NCBI GenBank assembly: GCA_009869945.1
Contig: WIXG01000430.1
Span: forward strand, 1-57,900
Length of the DNA: 57,900 nucleotides
Source: Mesaphorura yosii
Taxonomy: Eukaryota > Arthropoda > Collembola > Poduromorpha > Tullbergiidae
Reading direction: 5' to 3'
A model generated the notes under the pieces. It saw nothing but the letters and a program-made list of their open reading frames with translations. It was not told the DNA's origin and did not search any database. The translations under genes and the position numbers were made by a program. Shown here piece by piece: positions 1-10,994 of the stretch; within the stretch, counting starts at the first letter, position 1, and every line of letters starts with the position of its first letter.

Positions 1-1038
1 CGAACTATTCATCTCTCGATTCTCCCTGATGAAGAAGTTGGTGGTGGTCTCGGAATGCGGCCATTCATCGCCTCGACAGACTTTGCAGAATTGAACGTAG
101 GGTTCGATATTGATGAAGCAAGTGCGAGTCCGACCAGTCAAATGTTGATTGTGTATGGAGAAAAGTCTATTTGGCGTGAGTGTCCTGATTTCTTGGTTCT
201 TACAAGTTTTATAAGTAATGGCACTTTGCATAGGCGGATACTGTTTTATTTAGAGTACAACTTTACAATTACTGGCGTCGCACAGCACGGAAGCACGCTC
301 CCAAACAACACCGCTGGCGAAAAGCTCCAAGTTATAATTGACCGATTGATGGAATATCGAGCGTCTCAGGTTGCGCTTTTATCACTGCCAGATATCACAA
401 TGGCGAATGTGACCTCAGTTAATTTGGTTCAAATTGGAGTAAGCTAAGAACTTCGCCACTTCAAGCGAATACGTCATGTTTAAATGTTGGTACAATTACT
501 CATGACCTTGTTTCAGGGTGGAAATGCTGATAATATAATACCTGGCGAATTATGGGTCTCATTTGACATGAGAGTTCGAATAAGGCCTGGCTGGAATTTT
601 ACTGATGTCGAGAGAATGTTGAATGACATCGTGGAAGAAGCTGGGCCGGGAGTAGCTATCCATTTCATTCAGAAGTCACTCATTTCTGGAGAAACAGCAC
701 CGGACAGTTCAAATGTGTGGTGGGTCCAGTTGCAAAGAGCGTGCCAACAATTGTAAGAAGACCCACCGCGCAAAATCATACCAGCAAGGTCGAATTAATT
801 AATGCCTTCTCTTAGGAACGTGCCTTGCGTGCCGCAAATTTTGAGTGGAGGAACGGATGGACGTTATGCCCGAAATATTGGAATCCCTGTTCTCGGGATC
901 AATCCTTTCGTTAACACACAGCCTTTGGCTCACGTGGATAACGAACACATTAATGAAAGAGAATTTCTGGCCGGGATTGATCGCTACACAGTTATAATCA
1001 GAAATGCGGCTTCCGTCTCTGCTCTCGATCATCCGTAA
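1..1038 (+). CDS. Aminoacylase-1-like peptidase M20 (copy 1, 5' end off the window)
   Basis: The exons are <1-175, 254-438, 517-752 and 816-1038; all junctions are GT-AG and keep frame. The product matches the C-terminal two thirds of aminoacylase-1, a zinc enzyme that removes the acyl group from N-acyl-amino acids. Visible landmarks are the catalytic glutamate pair in PDEEVGGG, the following acidic region with ASPT (the family consensus at this spot), YGEKS, and the C-terminal half with the late metal-binding histidine in LAHVDNE. No stop or frameshift is seen, so the visible part looks functional. It lies 378 bp upstream of a full paralogue with the same exon boundaries, so the two arose by tandem duplication. 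A likely poly(A) signal is AATAAA at 1258-1263. The first 118 bases are identical to copy 2 although the rest is clearly diverged. The family call is firm; whether it has a signal peptide cannot be seen. Confidence 0.88.
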
Positions 1039-1416
1039 ATACTGTCGTTTATATAAAAAAAAACAATCGTTTCAAGAAACTGGTGAGAATAAATTGATTT
1101 GCTGCATTGACGGCCTGTGGACAATTAATTTTCTCCTGTCAGTAGAATCAAGAACTAAATGGAAAACTCGTTGTAACTGGCACTTAAAATGCTCTGTTCA
1201 AAGCACTCGTAAAGAATGAATAAGCTAGTGTCAATTGTTAATGACCGAATGTCATTGAATAAACTGGATCTCATCACCGTTGCTCGTGTAGAGCCAAGTG
1301 TTGAAATTGAGGATTATCGAGATTGGCTGAGGAATTTGTAGTTGCAGGTTCATGTGTAATGCTGATTCAAAATCGAAAGCAGGAATTATAGGCCATATGA
1401 CAGGCTTGAGTTCACC
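1039..1416. other. 3' UTR of copy 1 and intergenic spacer
   Basis: This short spacer holds the presumed 3' UTR and poly(A) signal (1258-1263) of the upstream aminoacylase and the start region of the next copy. I see no further gene. Confidence 0.5.
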
Positions 1417-3101
1417 ATGGCTCAATACTCAAACTTTGCCCTCGTGTGGGTTCTCCTAGGGACGCTCCTTCCCAATTCATCCGCCTGCAAGTTACAATCA
1501 GTGCTGACGCCTTCCAATAAGGAGGAGCAGTATTTAATTACGGGAACCCTGGAAGATGAAGATCCTGCAGTCACGAGATTCCGAGAATATTTGCGATTCG
1601 ACACATCTCACCCAAACCCCAAATACGGTAATCTTACGCCTACAATCGGCCATTTCCTGTTTTGAATTGGCAATCCCACTTAATATTTCCACAGAAAGTA
1701 CAATAAGTTGGTTACGAGAACAGGCAGCCGAGATTGGTCTTGATTTCCATTACAAGGAATTTGACTTGCCAAATTCATTTGGTGTTTGGCTGACATGGAA
1801 TGGAACGAACCCTTCCTTGAAGTCAATCCTTATCAATTCTCACATGGACGTGGTAGCAGTGGTTTTGGTAAAATGGCGAATAGTGGTTTCAGCTTTGGGT
1901 CATCTCTTTCATTTTTTTAGGTTTCTTTTTACTCCATTCTTTTCAGGAAAGATGGACTTATCCTCCATTTGACGCGCACAAAGACGAAAATGGAACGATC
2001 TTCGCCCGTGGTGCTCAGGACATGAAATGTGCGACTGTGGGCCAACTCGAGGCCATCAGACGTCTCAAAGCCCAAGGCTTCAACCCTCTGCGAACTATTC
2101 ATCTCTCGATTCTCCCTGATGAAGAAGTTGGTGGTGGTCTCGGAATGCGGCCATTCATCGCCTCGACAGACTTTGCAGAATTGAACGTAGGGTTCGATAT
2201 TGATGAAGGGAGTTTAGGTTGGAGCAACGATATGTTCATTTCACGTGGGGAAAAGTCCGTGTGGCGTGAGTAAAAACATGTTTCATAGATAATTTCTTGT
2301 CTACCACCTCGCTCATCTCATATACAATCTGTTTTAGAGTACAACTTCACGATTACGGGCGTCGCTCAACATGGAAGCACACTGCCAAACAATACCGCAG
2401 GTGAAAAATTGCAGATTGTGATTGATAGACTGATGGAATTCAGAACGTCTCAGATCGCACTTCTCTCTCAGCCCGGTATTACAATGGAGGATGTGACTTC
2501 AGTTAATTTGGTTCAAATTGGAGTAAGCTGGAGTTCAACAAAAAAGCAAAAATGATAGGTCGCTATTTGCAAAATGCTTTCAGGGTGGAAATGCTGATAA
2601 TATCATACCTGGCGAATTATGGGTCTCATTTGACATGAGAATTCGCCTAAAGCCAGGATGGAATTTTACTGATGTTGAGAGGATGCTGAATGGCATCGTG
2701 GATGAGGCTGGTCCCGGTGTCTCCATCCATTTTATTCAAAAGTCGCTTTTGCGGGGAGAAACGACAGCAGACAGTTCCAATGTGTGGTGGGTCCAGTTGC
2801 AAAGGGCGTGTCAACAACTGTAAGAAATCGCACAGGGTACTGGCGGTCCGGTCCAGTTAATTAATTGCCTTTTCATAGGAACCTGGCTTGTATACCCGAG
2901 ATTTTGAGTGGATACACAGATGGACGCTTTGCAAGAAATATCGGCATCCCTGTTCTTGGCCTCAGTCCTTTTCTTAATACACCGGACTTGTCTCATGTGG
3001 ACAACGAGAGCATTAACGAAAGGGAGTTCCTGGCCGGGATTGATCGCTACGCAGTCATAATCAGAAATGCGGCTTCCGTATCTGCGCTCGATCATCCTTA
3101 A
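1417..3101 (+). CDS. Secreted aminoacylase-1-like peptidase M20 (copy 2, complete)
   Basis: The exons are 1417-1627, 1695-1867, 1947-2265, 2338-2522, 2584-2819 and 2879-3101, giving a protein of about 448 residues, slightly longer than typical ACY1 (about 410) because of an N-terminal extension. Residues 1-23 form a hydrophobic signal peptide (MAQYSNFALVWVLLG then an NSSA cleavage region), so this enzyme should enter the secretory path, unlike the cytosolic vertebrate enzyme. Metal and catalytic sites are present in order: NSHMDVV, RGAQDMK, PDEEVGGG, DEG and LSHVDNE. The expected reaction is hydrolysis of N-acyl amino acids, perhaps from food or microbes in the gut; that setting is inference. 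AATAAA at 3155-3160 is a likely poly(A) signal. After the DEG motif its sequence departs from the ASPT consensus that copy 1 keeps, so the two may differ in specificity. Confidence 0.9.
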
Positions 3102-3818
3102 CCGCTTCATGAATGCAGAATCTTCAATCCATGATTTTAAGAAATAGTTTGCAAAATAAAGCAACTTGTCGCGTCTCTCCAATCAGCGTCACTTAATTTT
3201 TACCTACTTTCCTGCCAAGTGCCAAGGACATTTCAAAGTTGCAGCTGTTCTAGCTGGGAACCACAATTTGACATTGAGCCAACGGCTTGGTCTTAACAGA
3301 ATCATGAAGCAAGCAATGAAACCAGAAAATTCCAGAAGAAAATTCCTGACACATTTTTAAGCTTGCTTTAGGCGTCAGGCAGAATTTACTTCTCTTGTAT
3401 CACGCACGGCAATTGAGTAAATATTTAACGAAGTGTCAAAAAATGCAATCTGTGCAAACTGTCACGGCGCACAGAGTGCTTCGCGTTCTGGTTATGCAGC
3501 TAGGGCGTTCTTCAATGTCATACTCTGGCATGTGTTCGAGATTGTCGAGACACTTGGCGAACCTAGCAAGTAACAACCACAACCACTTCAACAAATAACA
3601 TCGAGTTCAGATTAGTCAGCACCACGTTTAATTAGATAAAGCAAACATCAGGCAGATGTTTCTCCTACTTGACCAATATAGAAAAAAATGCGCAATTCCA
3701 TACGATTAACATCTGCCTCTGAGCGAGAGTGGTATAAATACAACGACCAAAAGCATGGAACGTCAAGATTTGTGCTCGAAATCTAAACAGTTTTGACCAG
3801 CACACAACAAAGGAAATC
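3102..3818. other. Intergenic region upstream of the cellulase gene
   Basis: It contains the copy 2 3' UTR and the promoter of the GH45 gene. Two open frames of 64-67 codons occur (3166-3360, 3395-3598), but neither has a recognisable domain or signal peptide and I do not call them genes. Confidence 0.5.
3733..3740 (+). promoter_or_regulatory. TATA box of GH45 gene 1
   Basis: TATAAATA lies inside GGTATAAATAC, about 80 bases before the start codon. The same extended element precedes the second GH45 gene on the other strand (12109-12120), which supports it as the real core promoter. Confidence 0.65.
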
Positions 3819-4806
3819 ATGGTTTACATGAAATTGACAACTTTCGTCGCCTGCGTTGCGATATTCGCATTACACGCGAACGGCCAGTCTGGCAGTGGCG
3901 TAACCACGCGTTATTGGGATTGCTGCAAAGTAATAAATCGATCGTCCACCCTAGAAGACAACCTTGTTGAAATCGTACATATTTCCTTATTCACAGCCTT
4001 CATGTGCGTGGGACGGCAAAGGACCCGTTACTGCTCCAGTCAGGACGTGCTCACGGGACGGCGTCTCTGTGATTGGTTCAAACGAACAGAGCGGCTGCAA
4101 CGGAGGAGGTAAGAATCTGGCCGCCTGATCCACATATTTCGATGGGCACTGAATATGGTAATTAATTTTCTACTATGCCTGATTCCAGGTGCATTCACTT
4201 GCAATAACAACCAACCTTTCGTGATCAACGATGTTGCGTACGGTTGGGCCGCCGCTCACATTTCAGGCCAGTCTGAGCGCGACTGGTGCTGTGCTTGTTA
4301 CGAATTGACATTCACAAATGGACCTGTCAGCGGAAAGAGAATGATTGTCCAGATTTCCAACACGGGCGGAGATCTCGGAGTACGTAGCCAATTTGTTCAA
4401 ACATGTTAATTTCTGAAACATGCTCATAATGGCTCTTGCTTTAATTTTAGCAAAACCATTTTGATATTCAAATGCCTGGTGGTGGCGTGGGTTTGTTCAA
4501 CGGCTGCCAACCGCAGTGGGGCGCACCCGCCGACGGATGGGGCGACCGTTATGGCGGCGTCAGAAGCGAAGCCGAGTGCGGTCAACTTCCTTCTCAATTG
4601 CAAGAAGGGTAAAAATTTTGTACAAATCTGGGCATTCAAATTTTAAATCATACTCTCAGGGAATCTAATATCCACGAATTTTGAATGACAGATGTCGGTG
4701 GCGATTTGGCTGGTTCCAGAACGCTGACAATCCCAGCGTCAATTACCGTCTTGTAACGTGTCCTGGGGAATTGACTTCCAGGTCTGGCTGCATTCGAACT
4801 GGTTAA
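3819..4806 (+). CDS. GH45 endoglucanase (cellulase) 1
   Basis: The exons are 3819-3929, 3997-4108, 4189-4379, 4451-4608 and 4692-4806, encoding 228 residues. The order is a signal peptide (to about residue 22, ending ANGQ), then one GH45 catalytic domain with no carbohydrate-binding module. The family signature [16 protein letters not shown] holds the catalytic aspartate of YWDCC; the second catalytic aspartate lies in NHFDIQ, followed by [11 protein letters not shown]. Many cysteines fit the disulfide-rich fold. It should cut internal beta-1,4-glucan bonds and act in the gut lumen. GH45 enzymes are fungal in origin and occur in some springtails, beetles, nematodes and molluscs, where horizontal transfer is the accepted explanation. 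The introns show that this is an animal gene and not contamination. A TATA box and AATAAA (4847-4852) frame it. The call is firm. Confidence 0.95.
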
Positions 4807-4991
4807 ACTATTGTATTTAATCACATTGAATTTTCCATTGAGCTTGAATAAATCATTCGATAATCGCATTTAGAAATCAGCTTTTATGTTTCTGCATTGA
4901 ACAATGTTTCAAAATATAACAGATCAAATGGCAAAAAGTCTGAATTCAACATTTAATTGCCATCAACACGTAGCAAGTCTAGTTTCACAAT

Positions 4992-6222
<1,231 letters not shown>

Positions 6223-6668
6223 TGTTGGTATAGAGCGATTTCGATTCCAAGCAACAGCTGACCACCAGACACCAGCAAACACCGGAATTCAGAATTTTCA
6301 GAGCAAGCAATTCAACATCTGTTCTGCTTAACTGACGTTCAAAGAGATTCACCAGTAAAGAATTTCGTTTCTTGTTCCTTGTTGGTGCAGCTAAAGTTAT
6401 GCAAGTCACACGAGGATTATATCCTCCAGAGTCTCTCCTTTCTCAATCCTCCTACCCTACATAACCAGACGCAAGACGCTGTAATCACGTAAGCCGTTCA
6501 GGCGAATTACGCAATAAATGATTGACTTGGCCTGCCTTTGGATGGGATGTATTGATGGTGTACGTGAGCTTGACGGGTCGTGCCTTGACCTTTTTTTTGA
6601 GGGTAAATTCATCACTCAACACACGTCGACAAATACGCTGATTTCAGAATGCAAATGTTTCATTTTTA
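6223..6668. other. Intergenic region between PHYH-like gene and secreted-peptide gene 1
   Basis: No convincing gene is seen. The right-hand part (about 6520-6660) resembles DNA downstream of secreted-peptide gene 2 (about 7540-7710), with shared words such as CTTGACC before a T-run, and so belongs to the duplicated module. Confidence 0.4.
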
Positions 6669-7037
6669 TTAAGACATTGGAGTTGTAGTTTTTGGTAGAA
6701 CGCAGAAGGTATTACCACAATGCCATTCAGGAATAGGTTCAAGCCAGTCCAAAATCTGCTCGGGTGATTTCACGAGGTCCCTCACGAATTGACCAGCTGG
6801 TCTGTTGATTAATTTTCTTAAAGCGTGGAGAACCCTTGGGAGTATTGGTTTGACGTCGCTGCCATTTCGCCTGTTCAGGGACTCTGCGCTGAACTCTTTT
6901 TCGAGATCGTTGAACGCGTTCACGAAAGGAATAAGATGTGCGAAAAAGGTGGAACCTGCGGAGGATGATGTGGCCATGACCAGGCAAACAGCTACAGAAG
7001 CAAATGCTAAGACGTAAAGTTTCGTTGAGTACTCCAT
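6669..7037 (-). CDS. Small secreted protein, family member 1 (novel 3-copy family)
   Basis: This single-exon reading frame of 122 codons starts MEYSTKLYVLAF, a clear signal peptide ending near residue 25. A variable region follows, then the dibasic pair in LNRRNGSD, then a conserved C-terminal half with KPILPRVLHALRKLI and a REx/RDLV-type segment. Two paralogues lie at 7784-8107 and 12786-13148 with the same layout, and their non-coding flanks are also related. This copy lacks the stop found in the others after the LNG motif and carries a C-terminal extension with two cysteines (HCGNTFC). I recognise no domain. The layout signal peptide - spacer - RR - cationic segment is that of a processed peptide precursor (antimicrobial or signalling), but that role is inference. 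The shared start, promoter and family conservation support it as a gene. Confidence 0.72.
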   Translation of the reverse strand: MEYSTKLYVLAFASVAVCLVMATSSSAGSTFFAHLIPFVNAFNDLEKEFSAESLNRRNGSDVKPILPRVLHALRKLINRPAGQFVRDLVKSPEQILDWLEPIPEWHCGNTFCVLPKTTTPMS

Positions 7038-7783
7038 TCTGAATCCTACCAGCGTACTTTGGTTTGAAAACTGATTAATTTGGGATTTTATTGCTCAATT
7101 ACAAGTCAGTTGAGTGAATGATGGTTGATCAAGTCCACATCACGGAATTTATATTAAAAATTCAAAATCCGCTTCAGATTAATGTGGTAACTGAGAAACC
7201 TTTTCGTGCTCCATTCAGTCGTTTTGCAAAAACTTGTCAGAGAAATGACGTCAATTGTTTAATCAAGTTTAGTCAATGCAGCGACGTAATCTCAGTAGCC
7301 CGGCGGGCTCTGACATATGCCACAGCCACCGCGGACATCCCAGTCAGACTCCAGTGAAATGTGAACAAAAACTAAAAGCGTTACGACGTCATGTGCCACG
7401 TTCTTGTTTGTGCGTGCTATCCGTTCTCTTGAATCGACTTACAATAACAACCTGCTTTCGTTTGATGCCAAGATGAAGAGCTCAGCGATTGAATGACTGC
7501 ATTTGGGTTTTCGATACATTGAATAAGCCTTGGTCTGACGTGAGACTTGGCTGTTGTGATGCACCTGATGTGATGTCGATGGACTGAACTATTTGTGGTA
7601 TGTCTGCCTTGACCTCTTTTTTGTTGATAAAATGCCTTTTAGTCAGAATGGGTCGATTGTAATTCTGGTTGGTTAGATTGCAGGCGTAGCAAAACAAATA
7701 CTTCATTTTATTAAATACTTTTGAGGTAATGTCCTTTGGCAAAAGCTGCAACATATCACAAAATGATGAACCTCTAGTATAAT
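7038..7783. promoter_or_regulatory. Promoter and spacer of secreted-peptide gene 1
   Basis: On the minus strand a TATAAATT lies at 7146-7153, about 110 bases before the start codon, inside a block that is nearly identical upstream of the other two family members. A perfect CRE-like palindrome TGACGTCA lies at 7246-7253. From about 7380 to 7580 the DNA resembles 8480-8690, the spacer that elsewhere leads into the cysteine-rich peptide gene; here that gene is absent. No other gene is seen. Confidence 0.5.
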
Positions 7784-8107
7784 TTAGTTTCCGTTCAGTA
7801 AATGGTTCAAACCATCCAAATGACGCTTGGGGGCTTTCAGGGCCACCCTCGTGATTCTGCCAGCTCCACGGACAAGGGTTCTTAAAGCGTGTACAGCCAT
7901 TGGAGGTGGTTCTAGCCGGACTCCAAAGTTGCCGTCTTCTCGTCTGTTCAGGGTCACTGGACTGAACAAGCTTGCAAGACCGACGAGGTCTCGGAGATTG
8001 TGTGGGATTAGGAAGGGAGATCCGGATTGGCTGGATGGAGTGGCCAAGATGAGGCAAACAGCAGCAGCGGCAAACGCCAGGACGTTAAGTTTCGTTGAAT
8101 ACTCCAT
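7784..8107 (-). CDS. Small secreted protein, family member 2
   Basis: This single exon of 107 codons begins MEYSTKLNVLAFAAAAVC, a strong signal peptide. The layout matches members 1 and 3: a short spacer, FSPVTLNRRED with the dibasic site, then MAVHALRTLVRGAG, APKRHLDGLN and LLNG at the C terminus. The segment after RR is rich in R, H and L and could form an amphipathic helix. No known domain is recognised. The start is fixed by alignment of the three paralogues and by the conserved promoter at a similar distance. Secretion is well supported, while function as a defence or signalling peptide is only an inference from layout. Confidence 0.72.
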   Translation of the reverse strand: MEYSTKLNVLAFAAAAVCLILATPSSQSGSPFLIPHNLRDLVGLASLFSPVTLNRREDGNFGVRLEPPPMAVHALRTLVRGAGRITRVALKAPKRHLDGLNHLLNGN

Positions 8108-8691
8108 TCTGAGTTCTGTCAGGGTGGTACTTTGTTTTGGAGACTGGTTGACTTTAATGGAATTTGTTTTGGGATTTGATTGCTCCAGTGCAAGTCAGTT
8201 GAGAGAATGATGGTTGATGAACTCCCCATCGCGGAATTTATATTAAAAATTCTAAATCCGCTTCAGATTAACTTGCCAGCGAAGAAAGCTGATATCCGTT
8301 TCCGTCTTCTTCTTAATCCACAGTCTTTCTGCAATAATTTGAAAAGACGTCAATTGTGCAATCAAGTTCAGCCGATGCAATGCAACAAAACGACGTCATC
8401 TGAGTAGTCGAGTGTGCTCTGCTGTGTGCACCCCTGAACAATGCAGTCAGATTATGCACTCGAGTGCAATATAAGGAAAACATCAAGCGTTGCAACGTCA
8501 TGAGCCACTTTCTCATTTGTGCGTGCTGCTCTGTCTTCGTTCTGTTAATGGATGTTGAATTGACCTACAGCAGCCTCTTTTCGTTTGATGCAAAGGTGAA
8601 GTGCTCAGTTCAATGAATGAATGAATGCATTTATTGAATTCTTGATACATCGCGCACAGCCTTCGTCCGATGTGAGGTTTGATTGTTTAGG
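8108..8691. promoter_or_regulatory. Promoter of secreted-peptide gene 2 and duplicated spacer
   Basis: The TATAAATT of the minus strand is at 8235-8242 and a CRE-like AGACGTCA at 8345-8352, the counterpart of the perfect TGACGTCA in modules 1 and 3. Positions 8477-8548 are identical over 72 bases to 13511-13582 in module 3, which is striking for non-coding DNA. An ATGA tandem repeat runs near 8610-8627. No gene is seen. Confidence 0.55.
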
Positions 8692-8952
8692 TTAGGTTTG
8701 GCAACAGGTGTAGCAGCCTCTGCACCTCCATTCGTTGATCTTCTCGCAGACTGTGCCGCCACTTCCGCTCGGGTAGCACCTTTCCTGTTGCTCGCACCAT
8801 GAGCCCGGTTCGCAGTTGGAACACATTTGAGCGAAAGTTTGCGCCCACAAGCTTGGTGCTTGGCAGATTTCTCCAACTCGTGCTCCCGTTGACGGTTGCA
8901 AGGCGAGGGCCACCACAGCACAGAACAGAACGCTCAGAAGAAGAGTCTTCAT
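8692..8952 (-). CDS. Small cysteine-rich secreted peptide
   Basis: The single exon encodes 86 residues. The start chosen is the second methionine, MKTLLLSVLFCAVVALAL, because it opens a textbook signal peptide ending near residue 24; the longer frame puts charged residues before it. The mature part has ten cysteines, including MCSNC, WCEQQERC, RCRGC and a terminal TCC, so it should be a compact disulfide-bonded protein. A TATAAAT on the minus strand near 9070-9076 fits as promoter. Such layouts are common in defensin-like, toxin-like and protease-inhibitor peptides; I cannot match the spacing to a named family. It sits directly upstream (minus strand) of secreted-peptide gene 2, and a decayed copy holds the same relative place beside family member 3. 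Confidence 0.75.
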   Translation of the reverse strand: MKTLLLSVLFCAVVALALQPSTGARVGEICQAPSLWAQTFAQMCSNCEPGSWCEQQERCYPSGSGGTVCEKINEWRCRGCYTCCQT

Positions 8953-9260
8953 TTTCGATTGATGAAAAGAAGTTGGACTAATTTGCAGCTTTTTTGTTCG
9001 GCGGTTGAGCAAGATCCAAGTACTGACAGGAACTGAAGTACTGGAAGTGGAAGTGGCCTGACTCTACCTGGATTTATATGCAGACGATGGTGACAATAAA
9101 TAACTCATAGCAATCGTTAACGCACAAAATTCAAGTTTAATTGCATTTTTATGTATTTTTCCATAGCCACAAATTAATGGAGTAAAGAAATCAATATTCG
9201 GAATTTCCACACGCTAAGCCGTTATTAAAGCCTCGTTAAATAGATGTGGGTAACCTCAAG
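8953..9260. other. Spacer between Cys-rich peptide gene and BBE-like oxidase
   Basis: It contains the 5' UTR and TATA box of the cysteine-rich peptide gene (about 9070-9076) and the 3' UTR of the oxidase. Nothing else is seen. Confidence 0.4.
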
Positions 9261-10757
9261 TTAGTTAATTTCGGTCGGAATCGACTGCGGATGACAAAAC
9301 ACACTGTCTGGATCGATTTTGTTCTTGACAGCTACCAAGCGTTTTAGATTAACTCCGTAGTATCTTTGCAGGTGGTCTGGGCTGGTCTCATCTGGGTAGT
9401 TCTGGTAGGATTCCGTGTGATGAAAAATCCCCTTCGTTTCCTCGAAGAATTCTTTCAGCAGATCGTCTCCTTCTTTAATTTCAGTCTCATTGCCATTTGT
9501 ATTCACTGCTAGCAGCGCCATATTACAAAGTATCTCGCCACGATGGACGAATGCTGTGTCTTCTGGCTGCAGTTTGTTAATTGCACCTCCGTAGTGTTCA
9601 ATGAAGAGATTGTTTCGGACAATAAACTTTTCGACCAGCGTCTGCAGCTTTTGTATGGTTTCTTGCTCAATGACTCGGGCCACATAGAATGATTTCAGGG
9701 TTGTGCGGGACAGAAATTCGTACTTGGTTGCTTGCTCCAAATCAGATGGCTTGCTTACATTCGGGTACCCTGCGCCGTGGCCAATAATCTTTACAAGGAA
9801 TTCCTCATAATAAAGTTCTTCGATCGAGCCGTTGATTGGCTTCGGGAACGATCTCAATACTTCGTTCATTTCTGCGGTGGAACCCAAACTGCTTGCATTG
9901 CCATTCTGAATGCCGAACAGCTCAAGACGGATGACATTTGGATTGTTTCGAATTCTTGTGAATGTGTTTAGTGTCGTCGGAGTGGTTGCACTTGCAATCA
10001 AACGCTGCCAGGCGACGAAATACTGGTTGAAATCAGCGAGCTCATAAAAATACTTTCCATAAATAATTCGTGACGGTGCGTCATACAATTTGAACTTCAA
10101 CCGCACCACAATTCCAAAGGACCCGGCACCACCGCCGCGGAGAGCCCAGAATAAATCGGGATTCGTTGTCTCGTTCGCAATGAGCAGATCCCCATTATAA
10201 TTGACCATCTCCAGCTCGACTAGGCTGTCTGAAGCCATTCCATACAATCGGGCGAAATATCCGTAACCACCGTTTAAGGCAAGACCCGATATTCCAACTC
10301 CTGGATGCATGCCGATAGGTAGAGTGAATCCTCCGTTAGCCCACAGCTTGTAAAATATGCGGCCAACGCGCGCACCAGCGTCGATCCACGCAGTTCTCGA
10401 TTCCTTGTCTACTTCGACTTGGTTCAGATCCTGCAGGTCAATGACCAACGACATCGAATCGCCGTAGCCGTATTTGGCGAAAGAGTGGCCTCCAGATCTT
10501 GCCACTGGTCGCACATTGGCAGTTTCGCAGCACCGAATTGCAGCCTGCACATCTTGGACACGGTGTACTAGAAGGTACGCCAGGGGAAGGATGAGACCGT
10601 GGATTGTATTCCACTGATAGTTGAGACTTTCGTATTTTGAAGAAGTTTTGTCAATAATTTGTTCCCTTCCTACTCCAGCGTTCAGGAGGCAAGTCTGCAG
10701 GAAGGCGAAGTTGGAACTGGAATTCTGACTTGCCGAATTGTGAACGGGTTGATCCAT
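9261..10757 (-). CDS. BBE-like FAD-linked oxidase (berberine bridge enzyme family)
   Basis: One intronless frame encodes about 498 residues from the first ATG (MDQPVHNS). The open frame continues upstream without an ATG to 10850, so a short 5' exon cannot be excluded. The order is an FAD-binding PCMH domain with RSGGHSFAKYGYGD, where the histidine is the usual covalent FAD anchor, then GISGLALNGGYGYFARLYG and ALRGGGAGSFGIV, and the C-terminal BBE element YYGVNLKRLVAVKNKIDPDSVF. In bicovalent enzymes a cysteine sits in a CPTVG-like segment; here that place reads GMHPGVG, so the flavin is probably attached through histidine only. Several N-glycosylation sites suggest secretion, but no signal peptide is seen. 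Relatives in fungi, plants and bacteria oxidise sugars or alkaloids; the substrate here is unknown. The lack of introns, unlike its neighbours, fits horizontal transfer or retroposition. Confidence 0.88.
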   Translation of the reverse strand: MDQPVHNSASQNSSSNFAFLQTCLLNAGVGREQIIDKTSSKYESLNYQWNTIHGLILPLAYLLVHRVQDVQAAIRCCETANVRPVARSGGHSFAKYGYGDSMSLVIDLQDLNQVEVDKESRTAWIDAGARVGRIFYKLWANGGFTLPIGMHPGVGISGLALNGGYGYFARLYGMASDSLVELEMVNYNGDLLIANETTNPDLFWALRGGGAGSFGIVVRLKFKLYDAPSRIIYGKYFYELADFNQYFVAWQRLIASATTPTTLNTFTRIRNNPNVIRLELFGIQNGNASSLGSTAEMNEVLRSFPKPINGSIEELYYEEFLVKIIGHGAGYPNVSKPSDLEQATKYEFLSRTTLKSFYVARVIEQETIQKLQTLVEKFIVRNNLFIEHYGGAINKLQPEDTAFVHRGEILCNMALLAVNTNGNETEIKEGDDLLKEFFEETKGIFHHTESYQNYPDETSPDHLQRYYGVNLKRLVAVKNKIDPDSVFCHPQSIPTEIN

Positions 10758-10994
10758 TTCGCAAAATCCAAATGTGCAACTGATGAAAGCTGTTGATACA
10801 CTGAGCGTAGGCGAAGAGACAGTGTCAATTGAGTCGGGATTAAAGTTCAATCTCCGATCCGATCAAGAAACGAGAAGGGATCAAGAAGAGATGACAAGAC
10901 AAAAGAACAATATGCCATTAATTAGTAATTTATTCAGTCCATTGTAATAATCTCAATTCAATCAGACAAAGAGGAGCCGGCCAATCCCTAAGGT

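Noticed and set aside
7482..8057. 191-codon minus-strand frame overlapping secreted-peptide gene 2
   Set aside because: It is the shadow of gene 2 in another frame; gene 2 has the signal peptide, conserved paralogues and promoter.
9261..10757. Bacterial contamination as the source of the intronless oxidase
   Set aside because: It is flanked on both sides by intron-bearing animal genes within a few hundred bases, so it belongs to the animal sequence.
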